From BOG-908 sp964242115 (lineage in GTDB: Bacteria > Pseudomonadota > Alphaproteobacteria > Acetobacterales > Acetobacteraceae), in assembly GCA_964242115.1 (NCBI GenBank), contig CAXSZX010000020.1, positions 1 through 64,000 of the forward strand: a stretch of DNA of 64,000 nt. Reading direction: 5' to 3'. The number at the start of each line of letters is the position of its first letter. Within the stretch, counting starts at the first letter, position 1. The notes under the pieces are model-generated. The model ran no database searches, was not told the DNA's origin, and worked only from the letters and a program-made list of their open reading frames with translations. Both the position numbers and the translations under genes were made by a program. Of the stretch, positions 43,159 to 51,161 are shown in pieces.

Positions 43159-43544
43159 ACGAGCGACAGCAACCGCACGTCCTGGCCGCGCCTGCAGCCG
43201 ACGATCGCAGCCTGGCGGAAGCGTCGTGCCAGCACCGCCAGGCGCCGCGTGTCACCTGCGACCAGCAGGCAATCCTCCGCCCAGGCCCGGTCGGCGCCGC
43301 TGGCCGGCAGCGCGGGCGTGCTGCCTAGGCGCGCACGCAGTGCCGCCATCATCTTCTCGTTCCAGCGCCGTGGCATGCGACGGCTGGCGGGGTTCCAGGC
43401 GGTCAGTAGCGCGGCCTCACGCACGCCCATGCCGGCGAGCAGGCCGTCCAGCGCGCGGGAGCGCCGGCCGACGGACAGGTCTAGGCCGGCGACGCTGTAG
43501 CGGCTTCGCCGGTAGGCCAGGGCCAGGTGGATGGGGAGAGGCAC
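43155..43544 (-). CDS. DUF3293 family protein
   Basis: A protein of about 129 residues. LTAWNPASRRMPRRWNEKMM is the typical DUF3293 signature (T/S-A-x-N-P...N), with AYRRSRYSV before it and EDCLLVAGDTRRLAVLARRF after it. Function unknown in the family. The start is unclear: GTG at 43544 gives VPLPIHLALAYRR, without a ribosome site, and the frame stays open into the adjacent repeat, so the true start may have been displaced by the repeat. Confidence 0.75.
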   Translation of the reverse strand: MPLPIHLALAYRRSRYSVAGLDLSVGRRSRALDGLLAGMGVREAALLTAWNPASRRMPRRWNEKMMAALRARLGSTPALPASGADRAWAEDCLLVAGDTRRLAVLARRFRQAAIVGCRRGQDVRLLSLV

Positions 43545-43680
43545 AAGGAAGAAAGACTTCTTTTTGAAAAAAGAAGCAAAAACTTTTGTCTCGGCTGTCG
43601 CGGAGTCTCCGACAGACGGGTCGCCAGGAGACAAAAGTTCTTTGGCCCTTTTTTCAAAAAACAACCGCTTGCCTAGCCGG
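43545..43680. repeat. family A composite palindrome
   Basis: Left arm AAGACTTCTTTTTG, core GGCTGTCGCGGAG, right arm AAAAACAACCGCTTGCC, which ends at the stop codon (CTAG on the + strand) of the next minus-strand gene. It lies directly at the 5' end of the DUF3293 gene. Confidence 0.82.
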
Positions 43681-44197
43681 CCGGATTACGCCGATTCGCC
43701 TCGACTTCCTGCGGCGTCAACTGCAGCCCAAAATACAGATCGTAGTTCTGCCCGGTCACGCCCTTCGCGGTCGGCAGCTCCATCGGAATCTCCCGGCCGA
43801 TCACTTGCAGCGTGGTCACGTTGGGCGGAAACTTCACGTGCTGGGTGTAAGTCTTGGCGTCGAGTATCTGCTTGGCCCGCACCACGCCCACCCGGTAGGC
43901 CACGTCGGCGTCCGCGCTGGTGGCGGCCGGGCCGCGGGTTACCACCATCACCACGTGTGCGTGCGCGCCCTCCAGCCTGGTGCCGAGCTTGCCGGAGCAG
44001 GCGCCTTCCACGTCGGCCAGGCGCACACTCAGCACCAGGTCCGAGAGGTCGTTGCCGCGGCCGTCGTAGCGAACCTGGCGGGTGTAATCTTGCAGCAGGT
44101 GCGCGCGCGGGCACTGTGCGGCCTCCTCGTTGGGATCGTCGTGGCAGCCGGCCAGCGCCAGAAGGGCCAGGGCTGCCGTCATGAAATGCGCGCGCAT
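43673..44197 (-). CDS. putative lipoprotein
   Basis: A 174-residue protein with a lipobox signal (MRAHFMTAALALLALAGC, Cys at about residue 18). The mature part has DYTRQVRYDGRGNDLSDLVL, SVRLADVEGACSG, an immunoglobulin-like beta pattern (HVVMVVTRGPAATSADADVA) and KFPPNVTTLQVIGREIP. I do not recognise a named family. The ATG at 44197 gives the complete signal peptide; the upstream frame is non-coding. Probably anchored in the outer membrane facing the periplasm. Confidence 0.75.
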   Translation of the reverse strand: MRAHFMTAALALLALAGCHDDPNEEAAQCPRAHLLQDYTRQVRYDGRGNDLSDLVLSVRLADVEGACSGKLGTRLEGAHAHVVMVVTRGPAATSADADVAYRVGVVRAKQILDAKTYTQHVKFPPNVTTLQVIGREIPMELPTAKGVTGQNYDLYFGLQLTPQEVEANRRNPAG

Positions 44198-44321
44198 AGT
44201 GACTCCGTCAGGCACGCTGCCGGGCGGCAGGGCGTCGAGTGGCCTGCTTTGCCACACAAGCGCGGGTTTGCACCAGAACCGCCGCATACCAATAGTCAGC
44301 ACGTGCTTACCGCTGGTAAGT

Positions 44322-44463
44322 GTCCGTTTGAAAGTCGGCCTGGTGAGTCAGCCGGCGTGGTTTTTCGAGCATCGGAGCGAGTTGGCCTGTTGTAGCCATG
44401 GGCACCGGAGCGGAGAAAAGCGCGCTCGTTGGCCGCCAGGGCGGCATTTCGGACGGACACCAC
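44322..44463 (+). repeat. family C element with terminal inverted repeats
   Basis: About 142 bases ending in GTGTCCGT at the left and ACGGACAC at the right. The inside has GTCGGCCTGG, GGTTTTTCGAGCATCGGAG, CACCGGAGCGGAGAAAA and GGCCGCCAGGGCGGC. A second copy lies at 57989-58127 in reverse orientation. It ends 24 bases before the ispH start. Confidence 0.75.
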
Positions 44464-44486
44464 CGCGCGAACCCGGGAATCCAACT

Positions 44487-45491
44487 ATGCCAGACAGCCC
44501 GACCGACCTGATCTCCCGTACGCTCCAGGCCGTCGGCCTGCAGACTGCGGCACCCCTGCAGAAGCTGCACGTGGTGCTGGCCGGCCCCAGGGGGTTCTGC
44601 GCCGGCGTGGACCGCGCGATACGCGTGGTGGAGGAGGCGCTGCGCCGCTACGGCCGGCCGGTCTACGTCCGCCACGAAATCGTCCACAACCGCACGGTGG
44701 TCGAGGCGCTGGAGGCGCAGGGCGCCATCTTCGTCGAGGAGCTCGACGAGGTGCCGGAGAACGCACACGTGGTGTTCTCTGCCCACGGCGTGCCCAAGTC
44801 CGTGCCGGACGAGGCGCAGCGCCGCAACCTTGCCTACCTGGACGCCACCTGCCCGCTGGTCAGCAAGGTGCACCGCGAAGCCGAGCGCCATTTCTCCGAC
44901 GCGCGGCACATCCTGATGATCGGTCACGCCGGCCACCCTGAGGTGGTTGGCACCATGGGCCAGTTGCCGCCAGGCGCCGTCACCCTTGTGCAGAACGCCG
45001 CCGAGGCCGCGGTGGTGGCACCCGCCGACACGCGCAACCTCGCCTTCATCACCCAGACCACGCTGAGCGTGGACGACACCGCCGAGATCGTTGAGATTCT
45101 GCGCCGCCGCTTCCCCGATATCGAGGGACCCAAGCGCGAGGACATCTGCTACGCCACCACCAACCGCCAGGCGGCGGTTAAGGCGATCGCCCAGGGGTGC
45201 GACCTGCTGATCGTGATCGGCAGCCCCAACAGCAGCAACAGCCAGCGCCTGCGCGAAGTGGCAGAGCGTGCGGGCGCGGGGCGCGCCATACTGGTGCCGA
45301 AGGTGGCGGAGATGGATTTCTCGACGCTGGACGGCGCACGGACGGTAGGCATCACCGCTGGCGCCTCGGCGCCGGAGAGCCTGGTGCAGGAGGTGCTGGC
45401 CGAGCTGGCCAAGCGTTACGAGTTGGAGATCGAGGAGCGGCAGGTCACCCAAGAGGACGTCATCTTCAAGCTGCCGTATCCGCTAGCTTAA
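44487..45491 (+). CDS. ispH: 4-hydroxy-3-methylbut-2-enyl diphosphate reductase
   Basis: A 334-residue iron-sulfur enzyme, last step of the MEP isoprenoid pathway. The three cluster Cys lie in GPRGFCAGVDRA (near residue 38), LDATCPLVSKVH (near 122) and EDICYATTNRQAA (near 218). HEIVHN and FSAHGVP supply substrate His residues, and IGSPNSSNSQRL is the expected diphosphate loop. ATG 44487 is the start; the frame upstream runs through family C. Supplies precursors for the hopanoids implied by hpnI. Confidence 0.96.
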   Translation: MPDSPTDLISRTLQAVGLQTAAPLQKLHVVLAGPRGFCAGVDRAIRVVEEALRRYGRPVYVRHEIVHNRTVVEALEAQGAIFVEELDEVPENAHVVFSAHGVPKSVPDEAQRRNLAYLDATCPLVSKVHREAERHFSDARHILMIGHAGHPEVVGTMGQLPPGAVTLVQNAAEAAVVAPADTRNLAFITQTTLSVDDTAEIVEILRRRFPDIEGPKREDICYATTNRQAAVKAIAQGCDLLIVIGSPNSSNSQRLREVAERAGAGRAILVPKVAEMDFSTLDGARTVGITAGASAPESLVQEVLAELAKRYELEIEERQVTQEDVIFKLPYPLA

Positions 45492-45628
45492 GGAAGGCCT
45501 TCTTTTCTGGAGAAAAGAAGCAAAAGACTTTTTGACTCTGCTGTCGCGCCCTCACCGGCGAGCGCGCGACAGCGGAGACAAAAGTTTTTTGGTTCTTTTT
45601 TTCAAAAAAGAACTGCTTCCTTCCTACC
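45489..45628. repeat. family A composite palindrome
   Basis: Begins with the ispH stop (TTAAGGAAGGCC). Core CTGCTGTCGCGCCC and GCGCGCGACAGCGG. Right arm ends CAAAAAAGAACTGCTTCC, 14 bases before the next start. Confidence 0.85.
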
Positions 45629-45641
45629 GAGCTATCGTTGC

Positions 45642-46109
45642 ATGACCGCTCGCCGAACCGGACCCGTACTTGCCCTCCTCTGCCTGGGATCGTCCGGTGC
45701 GCTCGCAGTGCCGCCGCCCGCCCCGGCCACGCCCCAAGCCGCCGAAGCGCCAACGGCCAAGGTGGCCGCGGGCGGCATACTCGGCCGCAACGTGGTGGGG
45801 CCGGACGGCCACGTGATCGGCCGGGTGGTGGACGTGCTGGTCGACGCCGCCAGCAACCCGCGCGCCGCGGTGATCGACTTCGGCGGGTTCATGGGGGTCG
45901 GCTCACGCCAGGTGGCGGTGAACTGGTCCGACCTCAGCTTCCCGCCCGTCACCCAGGCCGGCACGGATGCCGACATCAAGCTCGACCTGACCGCCGACCA
46001 GATCAAGGCGGCGCCGTCCTACACTGACCAGACCAAGCCCGCGAGCGTGGTCGAGCCGCCGCCGGCCAAGAGCCCGCTGGCCAAACCGGACCCGGCCAGC
46101 GGCCACTAG
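45642..46109 (+). CDS. exported PRC-barrel domain protein
   Basis: A 155-residue protein with a cleavable signal peptide (TGPVLALLCLGSSGALA, cut before VPPP), an Ala/Pro linker, and one PRC-barrel domain: GRNVVGPDGHVIGRVVDVLV, then AAVIDFGGFMGVGSRQVAVN, a typical beta-barrel pattern. The C-terminus is Lys/Pro-rich and unstructured. PRC barrels bind protein partners; the target is unknown. It starts just after a repeat and is followed by a transporter gene one base later. Confidence 0.85.
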   Translation: MTARRTGPVLALLCLGSSGALAVPPPAPATPQAAEAPTAKVAAGGILGRNVVGPDGHVIGRVVDVLVDAASNPRAAVIDFGGFMGVGSRQVAVNWSDLSFPPVTQAGTDADIKLDLTADQIKAAPSYTDQTKPASVVEPPPAKSPLAKPDPASGH

Positions 46110-46110
46110 C

Positions 46111-47334
46111 TTGGTCGTCTCCCAGCTTCACGCCCCGGACGAAGCCGGCACCCCAGCGCAGGACCGCCGCAGCGCCGCGGGCCTGGACTGGCTGAACTTC
46201 TTCGCCGCCACCTTGCAGACAGCATTCGGGCCGTTCGTCGCCGTCTACCTCACCCAGCGCGCCTGGACGCAAGGCGACATCGGCCTGGCACTCGGCGTGG
46301 GATACGCCGCCAACATGGCCGCCCAGGTACCAGCCGGCGCGCTGGTGGACGCAATGGCGCGCAAGGGACAGGCAGCCGGGGCCGCCATCCTGGCCATCGT
46401 CGCCGGCGCGCTCACCTTTGCCTTCTTCCCCACCCTGCTGCCGGTGTTGGCCGCCGAAATCAGCCACGCCTTTGCCAGCTGCATGCTCGGGCCGGCCATC
46501 GCCGCCATCAGCCTGGGCCTGGCCGGCCGCATGGCCATCGCCGCAGGCGAGCGGCTGGGCCGCAACGCTCGCTTCGCCTCGGTGGGCAACGGCATGGCGG
46601 CTGCGATGATGGCCGCGGTAGGCTACCAGTTCGGGCCGCGCGCCGTCTTCCTGCTGGGCGCTCTCATCGCCCTGCCGGGGCTGCTTGCCCTGCGGATGAT
46701 CGCGCCCGTCACCAGTCCGTCACCCGAGCAAGGACGCGAACCCCTGCGCGGCCTGGTGCAGTTGCTGGCCGACCAGCGGCTACTGTGGTTCGGCGCGTGC
46801 TGCGCCTGCTTTCACCTCTCCAACGCCGCCATGCTGCCGCTGGCTGCGGGCGCCGCGACCAAGTCGATGGGCAACGGCGCGTCCCTGGTGATCGGCGCCT
46901 GCATCGTAGGACCACAGCTGGTGGTCGCCGCCCTCTCACCGGCGGTGGGGCGCGCAGCCGAGCGATGGGGCCGCCGCCCGGTGCTGGCCGCCGGCATGCT
47001 GGCCCTGCCGGCCCGCGGGTTGACACTCGCGCTGATCGCGCTGGACCCGGCTATCCCCGGCTGGCAGCTGATCGCCGTGCAATTGCTGGACGGACTGAGC
47101 GGTGCCGCGTTCGGCGTGCTGCTGCCGCTGGTGGCCGCCGACATCGCGCGCGCCGGGGGTCGGTTCAACCTGTGCATGGGCGTGCTGGGGCTAGCGATCG
47201 GGGCTGCTGCCGCGGCGAGCACGGTTGTGGGCGGGCGGGTGGCGGACGACTCGCTGCCGCTGGCGTTCGTGGCGCTTGCCGGGGCTGGAGCGTTGGGGGT
47301 TCTGCTGGCGTGGTTGATGCCGGAGACGAAGTAA
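46111..47334 (+). CDS. major facilitator superfamily transporter
   Basis: A 407-residue membrane protein with twelve hydrophobic segments: LDWLNFFAATLQTAFGPFVAV (TM1), GVGYAANMAAQVPAGALVDA (loop 2-3 motif A variant), and the second half from LLWFGACCACFHLSNAAMLP. A charged AAERWGRRPVLAAG in the central part is the motif A equivalent of the second half. The substrate is unknown. The start is a TTG directly after the PRC-barrel stop, so the two genes are coupled. Confidence 0.85.
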   Translation: MVVSQLHAPDEAGTPAQDRRSAAGLDWLNFFAATLQTAFGPFVAVYLTQRAWTQGDIGLALGVGYAANMAAQVPAGALVDAMARKGQAAGAAILAIVAGALTFAFFPTLLPVLAAEISHAFASCMLGPAIAAISLGLAGRMAIAAGERLGRNARFASVGNGMAAAMMAAVGYQFGPRAVFLLGALIALPGLLALRMIAPVTSPSPEQGREPLRGLVQLLADQRLLWFGACCACFHLSNAAMLPLAAGAATKSMGNGASLVIGACIVGPQLVVAALSPAVGRAAERWGRRPVLAAGMLALPARGLTLALIALDPAIPGWQLIAVQLLDGLSGAAFGVLLPLVAADIARAGGRFNLCMGVLGLAIGAAAAASTVVGGRVADDSLPLAFVALAGAGALGVLLAWLMPETK

Positions 47335-47436
47335 GGCCTTCTTTTTTGAGAAAAGAAGTAGAAAGCTTGTGCCACGGCTATCGCGGATAGGAACAGAAGT
47401 AGCTTCTATTTTCAGTACAGAAGGCTTGCTTTCTAC
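47332..47436. repeat. family A, shortened and decayed palindrome
   Basis: About 105 bases between convergent genes. Left arm AAGGCCTTCTTTTTTGAG, core GGCTATCGCGGATAGG, right arm ACAGAAGGCTTGCTTTC. Both edges meet stop codons. Confidence 0.75.
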
Positions 47437-47885
47437 AAGTGGCAAACTTTCGCGCCCATCATGTCTGCCAAGATGCTTCGATGGCACGCATGCGGCTCGC
47501 GCTCGAAACACAGCAGGCAAACACGCTGGGAGTTGGCCAGAGCGATGGCGTCTGCCAGAGCGTCCTGAGCCAGCTCCGTGGCCATATGAGCATTGAAAAT
47601 ATCAGTCATCTCGGCGATGCGGCCGCGCTGGGCGGCTTGCCTGCCTTCCTTGGGCGTGCCGAGCCTGCGGTCGTGGAGGTAGCCGATGCCTGTGTTGCGA
47701 AGCGAACTACCGAGCGTGGTCTTCGAGAATCCCGCCTTGCGGGAAAGCGGGACGGCGCGAACGTCGAGAAGCAGTGTGACGCCAACGCTGGTGAGCAGGT
47801 TGATCAGCGCAGGCTGGACTCTGCCCTCGTAGCCGACCGTGAACAGAGTCGCCGGGCGGGCCGCACTGAGCGGCCCGCCCGGCAT
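47433..47885 (-). CDS. DUF488 family protein
   Basis: A 150-residue protein of the DUF488 family: LFTVGYEGRVQPALINLL, LLLDVRAVPLSRKAGFSKT, the GYLHDRRLGTP loop and VCLLCFEREPHACHRSILAD, whose Cys-x-E...Cys-His-Arg is diagnostic. The family has no established activity. Convergent with the transporter gene and 4 bases downstream of the CsbD gene's stop, so probably in an operon with it. Confidence 0.88.
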   Translation of the reverse strand: MPGGPLSAARPATLFTVGYEGRVQPALINLLTSVGVTLLLDVRAVPLSRKAGFSKTTLGSSLRNTGIGYLHDRRLGTPKEGRQAAQRGRIAEMTDIFNAHMATELAQDALADAIALANSQRVCLLCFEREPHACHRSILADMMGAKVCHL

Positions 47886-47889
47886 AGGC

Positions 47890-48159
47890 TCAGCGCGAGG
47901 CGAGGCGGCCGATGAGGTAGCCGAGGCCGACAGCGCCGAGCACCGCGAGAAGCGGGGTCTCGTGAATGCGGTCGGTCAGTTCCTCGGACAAGCCGCGGAT
48001 CTGGTCGGCGGCGGCGCCGTAGTATTCCTGCGCCTGGCCGGCGGCCTCACGGATACGGCCATCGGCGGACGTCTTGCTGTCGCCGAGGAGGTCGCCGGCG
48101 GCGCCCTGGGCCTTGCCGGTGAATTCCTTGACGGTGCCTTCTACGCGATCTTCGTTCAT
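47890..48159 (-). CDS. CsbD-like stress protein with C-terminal membrane helix
   Basis: An 89-residue protein. The first half matches CsbD: NEDRVEGTVKEFTGKAQGAA and GDLLGDSKTSADGRIREAAG. The second half is a helix followed by a hydrophobic end (PLLAVLGAVGLGYLIGRLAS), as in DUF883-like membrane-tethered proteins. CsbD proteins are general-stress induced; their function is unknown. The ATG at 48159 is 6 bases after a GGAGCG site. Confidence 0.85.
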   Translation of the reverse strand: MNEDRVEGTVKEFTGKAQGAAGDLLGDSKTSADGRIREAAGQAQEYYGAAADQIRGLSEELTDRIHETPLLAVLGAVGLGYLIGRLASR

Positions 48160-48261
48160 GTGCTGCGCTCCTTTGCAGATGGACGCAGAACAAGATTTCC
48201 GGCTGCAAGTTGCAGCTCGTCCGTCCGGAGACCGGCGTTTCGGCGCTCTAAAATTGGAAGC

Positions 48262-48392
48262 CAAAGCAAGAACCGCTTTTTTGAAAAAAAGCAGCAAGAA
48301 ACATTCTCTCCGCCTGTCGCGGAGCTTCCGTCAGCTCGTATTCGAGGAAACAAAAGTTTTTCGGTTCAAAAAAGAACCGCTTGCCTAGCCTC
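48262..48392. repeat. family A composite palindrome
   Basis: Left arm AGCAAGAACCGCTTTTTTG, core CGCCTGTCGCGGAGC, right arm ending AAAAAAGAACCGCTTGCC, 2 bases before the rodZ stop. It lies upstream of the CsbD gene. Confidence 0.82.
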
Positions 48393-48393
48393 T

Positions 48394-49557
48394 CTACCCG
48401 GCCGACCCGTCATCCTGCGGCACCGCCACAGCTTTCGCCCGAGCCCGCGGCAAGGGCGGCAACGGCCCGGCCTTCAAAGCGTCGGCGTCCAGCTTGAGGT
48501 CCCGCCGGACGCCGCCGCTGCCGCCAAGCGTCGGAATGCTGGTGCCGTCCACGTCGAGTTCGGTGCCGCCCGCATTTCCGGTAGTCATCAGCAGGCCGGG
48601 CTTGCCGGCGGGTACCGGCCAGGTCTCGCCGGCGTGCATCAGGCGGTTCAGCAGCGGCGGACCGGAGGGCTGCTTCACCGTCACCCAGGCGTTGGCGGTG
48701 GTGCGCAGGATGATGCGCGTGCCGGCGGGCGTGCCCGGCGGCGGCGGCGCAGCGGGCGTGGCGGCCACGGCCGGGCTCGCGGCAGGCTGGCCGGAGGCGG
48801 ACTGGCCGGCGGGTGCAGGAGCGGCCTGCTGCGGCGCGGGCGGCGTGGCTACGGCGTTGCCTGCAGTAGAGGATGGCACGATCGGCAGGGGACCGACGGC
48901 GGGGGTCACCGGGTGGGCGGTAGCAGGAGCGGTCGTGGCCGGGGCAGTGCCGCCCGTGCGGGCTAGCGTGGGCAGGGCGGCTGACGACGTGGCGGGGCTA
49001 GCCGCCTGGGGGAGTGCCGGGGCGGGGGCCACAGGTGCCGGGGCGGACGCGCTCGGCAAAATGGAGGCGACCTGCGGCGAAGGCGCCGGCTTCTCGGCCT
49101 GAGGCACCAGGCGGTCCGGGATCGGTGGCACCGTCTCGGCCGGCGTGCGCTGGTGTTCGGAGGCGTAGTACCAGCCGCCATAGGCACCGGCCAGAATGAC
49201 CAGGCCCAGCAGCATCAGCGCGCCGGCCGGCACACCGCGCTGCGGCACCGGCGCCGGGAAGCTCAGCGCTGGCTTGACGTTGGCGTCGCCCGACTCGGCG
49301 CGAAACCGGCTGGCCACCTGCTCTCCGGGCAGGCCCAGCGCCGAGGCATAGGCACGCACGAAACCCAGCGCATAGGTAGTGCCCGGCAGCTCGGACATCC
49401 GCCCGGCCTCAATCGCCTCGAGGTAGGTCTGGCGGATGCGCAGGCTCTGCGCCAGGTCGGGCAGCTCCCAGCCCAGGCTCTGGCGCCGGGCGCGCAGTTC
49501 GGCGCCCAGCTTGGCGGCCGGCCCGGCGGCAGCTTCGCGTTGTGTGGTTTCAGACAT
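48394..49557 (-). CDS. rodZ: RodZ-like cytoskeletal helix-turn-helix membrane protein
   Basis: A 387-residue protein with a cytoplasmic HTH domain (LGAELRARRQSLGWELPDLA, residues about 17-85, with YLEAIEAG and YALGFVRAYA), one transmembrane helix (ALMLLGLVILAGAYGGWYYA, about 113-132), a long Pro/Ala-rich periplasmic linker of about 130 residues, and a DUF4115 beta-domain (IILRTTANAWVTVKQPSG, PVPAGKPGLLMTTGNAGG). This order is that of RodZ, which links MreB to the elongasome. Interaction with MreB is by family inference. Confidence 0.9.
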   Translation of the reverse strand: MSETTQREAAAGPAAKLGAELRARRQSLGWELPDLAQSLRIRQTYLEAIEAGRMSELPGTTYALGFVRAYASALGLPGEQVASRFRAESGDANVKPALSFPAPVPQRGVPAGALMLLGLVILAGAYGGWYYASEHQRTPAETVPPIPDRLVPQAEKPAPSPQVASILPSASAPAPVAPAPALPQAASPATSSAALPTLARTGGTAPATTAPATAHPVTPAVGPLPIVPSSTAGNAVATPPAPQQAAPAPAGQSASGQPAASPAVAATPAAPPPPGTPAGTRIILRTTANAWVTVKQPSGPPLLNRLMHAGETWPVPAGKPGLLMTTGNAGGTELDVDGTSIPTLGGSGGVRRDLKLDADALKAGPLPPLPRARAKAVAVPQDDGSAG

Positions 49558-49857
49558 CGGTCAGGTGGTCCGGATCTCGCCAGGTGTTTGTAAACTCACC
49601 TCAAACGCGGCAGCGCGTCCAGATGGATGCACGCGGCGCCCGACTCCCGCCGAACCAGGTGCGAGGCCGGAAGACAGGCTTGCCTGCCGGCTCCGCCACG
49701 CGGGCGGCACAGCCAAGTCGTTCAGTTCGCTAGGGTTTTGTTGATCCATCCGAAACGCTCTTGCCCGCGTTTAGTGTTCGGCAGATGTTAACACGCGCAC
49801 GGGAGCACGTTTGACGACGCATCATAAGCACGGCATCGCGAACGCCGGTCGCAGCGC
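49558..49857. other. divergent promoter region between rodZ and hpnI
   Basis: 300 bases without family repeats. A 62-codon open frame on the minus strand (49561-49749) begins with an ATG but has no supporting motif. I see nothing else. Confidence 0.5.
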
Positions 49858-51048
49858 GTGATCGCCACAACACTCATCTGGATGTCGGGGTTTGGCGTGC
49901 TGCAGGCACTGGCCGGGCTGCTCGCGGTGTGGCGCTTCTGCCGCAAACCCGCTGTGGCCCCCGGTGTCCTGCCGAGCGTCACCGTGCTCAAGCCGGTCTG
50001 CGGCGACGAGCTCTGGCTGGAAGACGCGCTGCGGTCGTTCTTCGCGCAGGACTACCCGGACTTCCAGATCGTCATCGGCGCGCAGGATGCCGGCGACCCC
50101 GCCTTGGCGGTGGCGCGCCGGCTGCAGGCGGAGTTCCCGCATCGTGCCCTGCGCATCGTGGTGAACCCGGCCGTGCACGGCGCCAACCGCAAGATCAGCA
50201 ACCTGATGAACATGCTGCCGGCCGCCCGGCACGACGTGCTGGTGTTCGCCGACAGCGACTTGCACGTCCGTCCTGACTACCTCCGCCACGTGGTGACCAC
50301 CCTGCTGCAGCCGGGCGCCGGCCTGGTCACCACCGTGTGCGGCGGCGAGGCGGCCGCCCCCGGCATCGCGGCCGGGCTGGGGGCGATGCACATCTCGCAC
50401 TCCTTCCTACCCGGCGCGCTGCTCGGCGCGGCGCTTGGGCGGCAGGACTGCCTGGGCAACACGATGGCGATCCGCCGCGAGACCCTGGCAGCGGTGGGCG
50501 GCCTGGCAGCCCTGGTGCCGCATCTGGCCGACGACAACCTGCTGGGCCGGCTGGTGCGCGGCATGGGGCTCGCCGTTCGGCTGGCGCCCTGCATGCCGGT
50601 GGTGACCGTGCAGGAGCGCTCGTTGCGCGCGCTGTGGATGCACGAGTTGCGCTGGGCCTGCACGGTGCGCTCGTCCGCCCCGTTCTCGCATGGTTTTTCG
50701 GTGCTGATGTTTCCAGTCCTCTGGGCGGTGCTGGCGCTGGTTGCCTCCGGATTCGCCTGGCTGGACGTGGCCTGGCTGCTCGGCGCCTGGGCGTTGCGCG
50801 CCGCCGTCGCCGACACGATCGACCGCCTGCTGAGCCCGCGCCGAGCGCGCCCTGCGGTGCCCGCGCGGGCCTTGCTGCTGCCGCTGCGCGACCTGCTGTC
50901 CGTGCTGCAGATCGCCGTGAGCTTCTGCCTCAACGTGGTGGTCTGGCGTGGGCACACGCTGCGGGCGGACGGCAGGGCGATGTCGCGTGCGGCACTGACC
51001 CGCGTACGGGCGGCCGAGCTGTCCGCCAAGGCCGCGGCGGCAACCTGA
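49858..51048 (+). CDS. hpnI: hopanoid glucosyltransferase-like protein HpnI
   Basis: A 396-residue family 21-type glycosyltransferase. N-terminal membrane helix, then PSVTVLKPVCGDELWLEDAL, DFQIVIGAQDAGDPA, the metal-binding FADSDLHVRPD (D-x-D, near residue 137), a DDNLLGRLV motif (D1-D2-D3 pattern) near residue 223, HELRWACTVR (R-x-x-R-W-like) near 262, and two to three C-terminal helices. In hopanoid producers HpnI adds N-acetylglucosamine to bacteriohopanetetrol. The GTG start at 49858 has no strong ribosome site. The following gene is a HpnL-like protein. Confidence 0.88.
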   Translation: MIATTLIWMSGFGVLQALAGLLAVWRFCRKPAVAPGVLPSVTVLKPVCGDELWLEDALRSFFAQDYPDFQIVIGAQDAGDPALAVARRLQAEFPHRALRIVVNPAVHGANRKISNLMNMLPAARHDVLVFADSDLHVRPDYLRHVVTTLLQPGAGLVTTVCGGEAAAPGIAAGLGAMHISHSFLPGALLGAALGRQDCLGNTMAIRRETLAAVGGLAALVPHLADDNLLGRLVRGMGLAVRLAPCMPVVTVQERSLRALWMHELRWACTVRSSAPFSHGFSVLMFPVLWAVLALVASGFAWLDVAWLLGAWALRAAVADTIDRLLSPRRARPAVPARALLLPLRDLLSVLQIAVSFCLNVVVWRGHTLRADGRAMSRAALTRVRAAELSAKAAAAT

Positions 51049-51161
51049 GCGTCCGGCGGCGTTTGCGGTGATCACCCGCAACCCCTGACCCCAGCTTCCG
51101 GAGCGAGACGATCAGCCGCAGCCGCATTAACGCGCTCTCCATCACGCTCGGCCTGGCCGGC

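Noticed and set aside
49561..49749. 62-codon ORF upstream of rodZ
   Set aside because: No ribosome site, no conserved-looking motif, and it fills a divergent promoter region.
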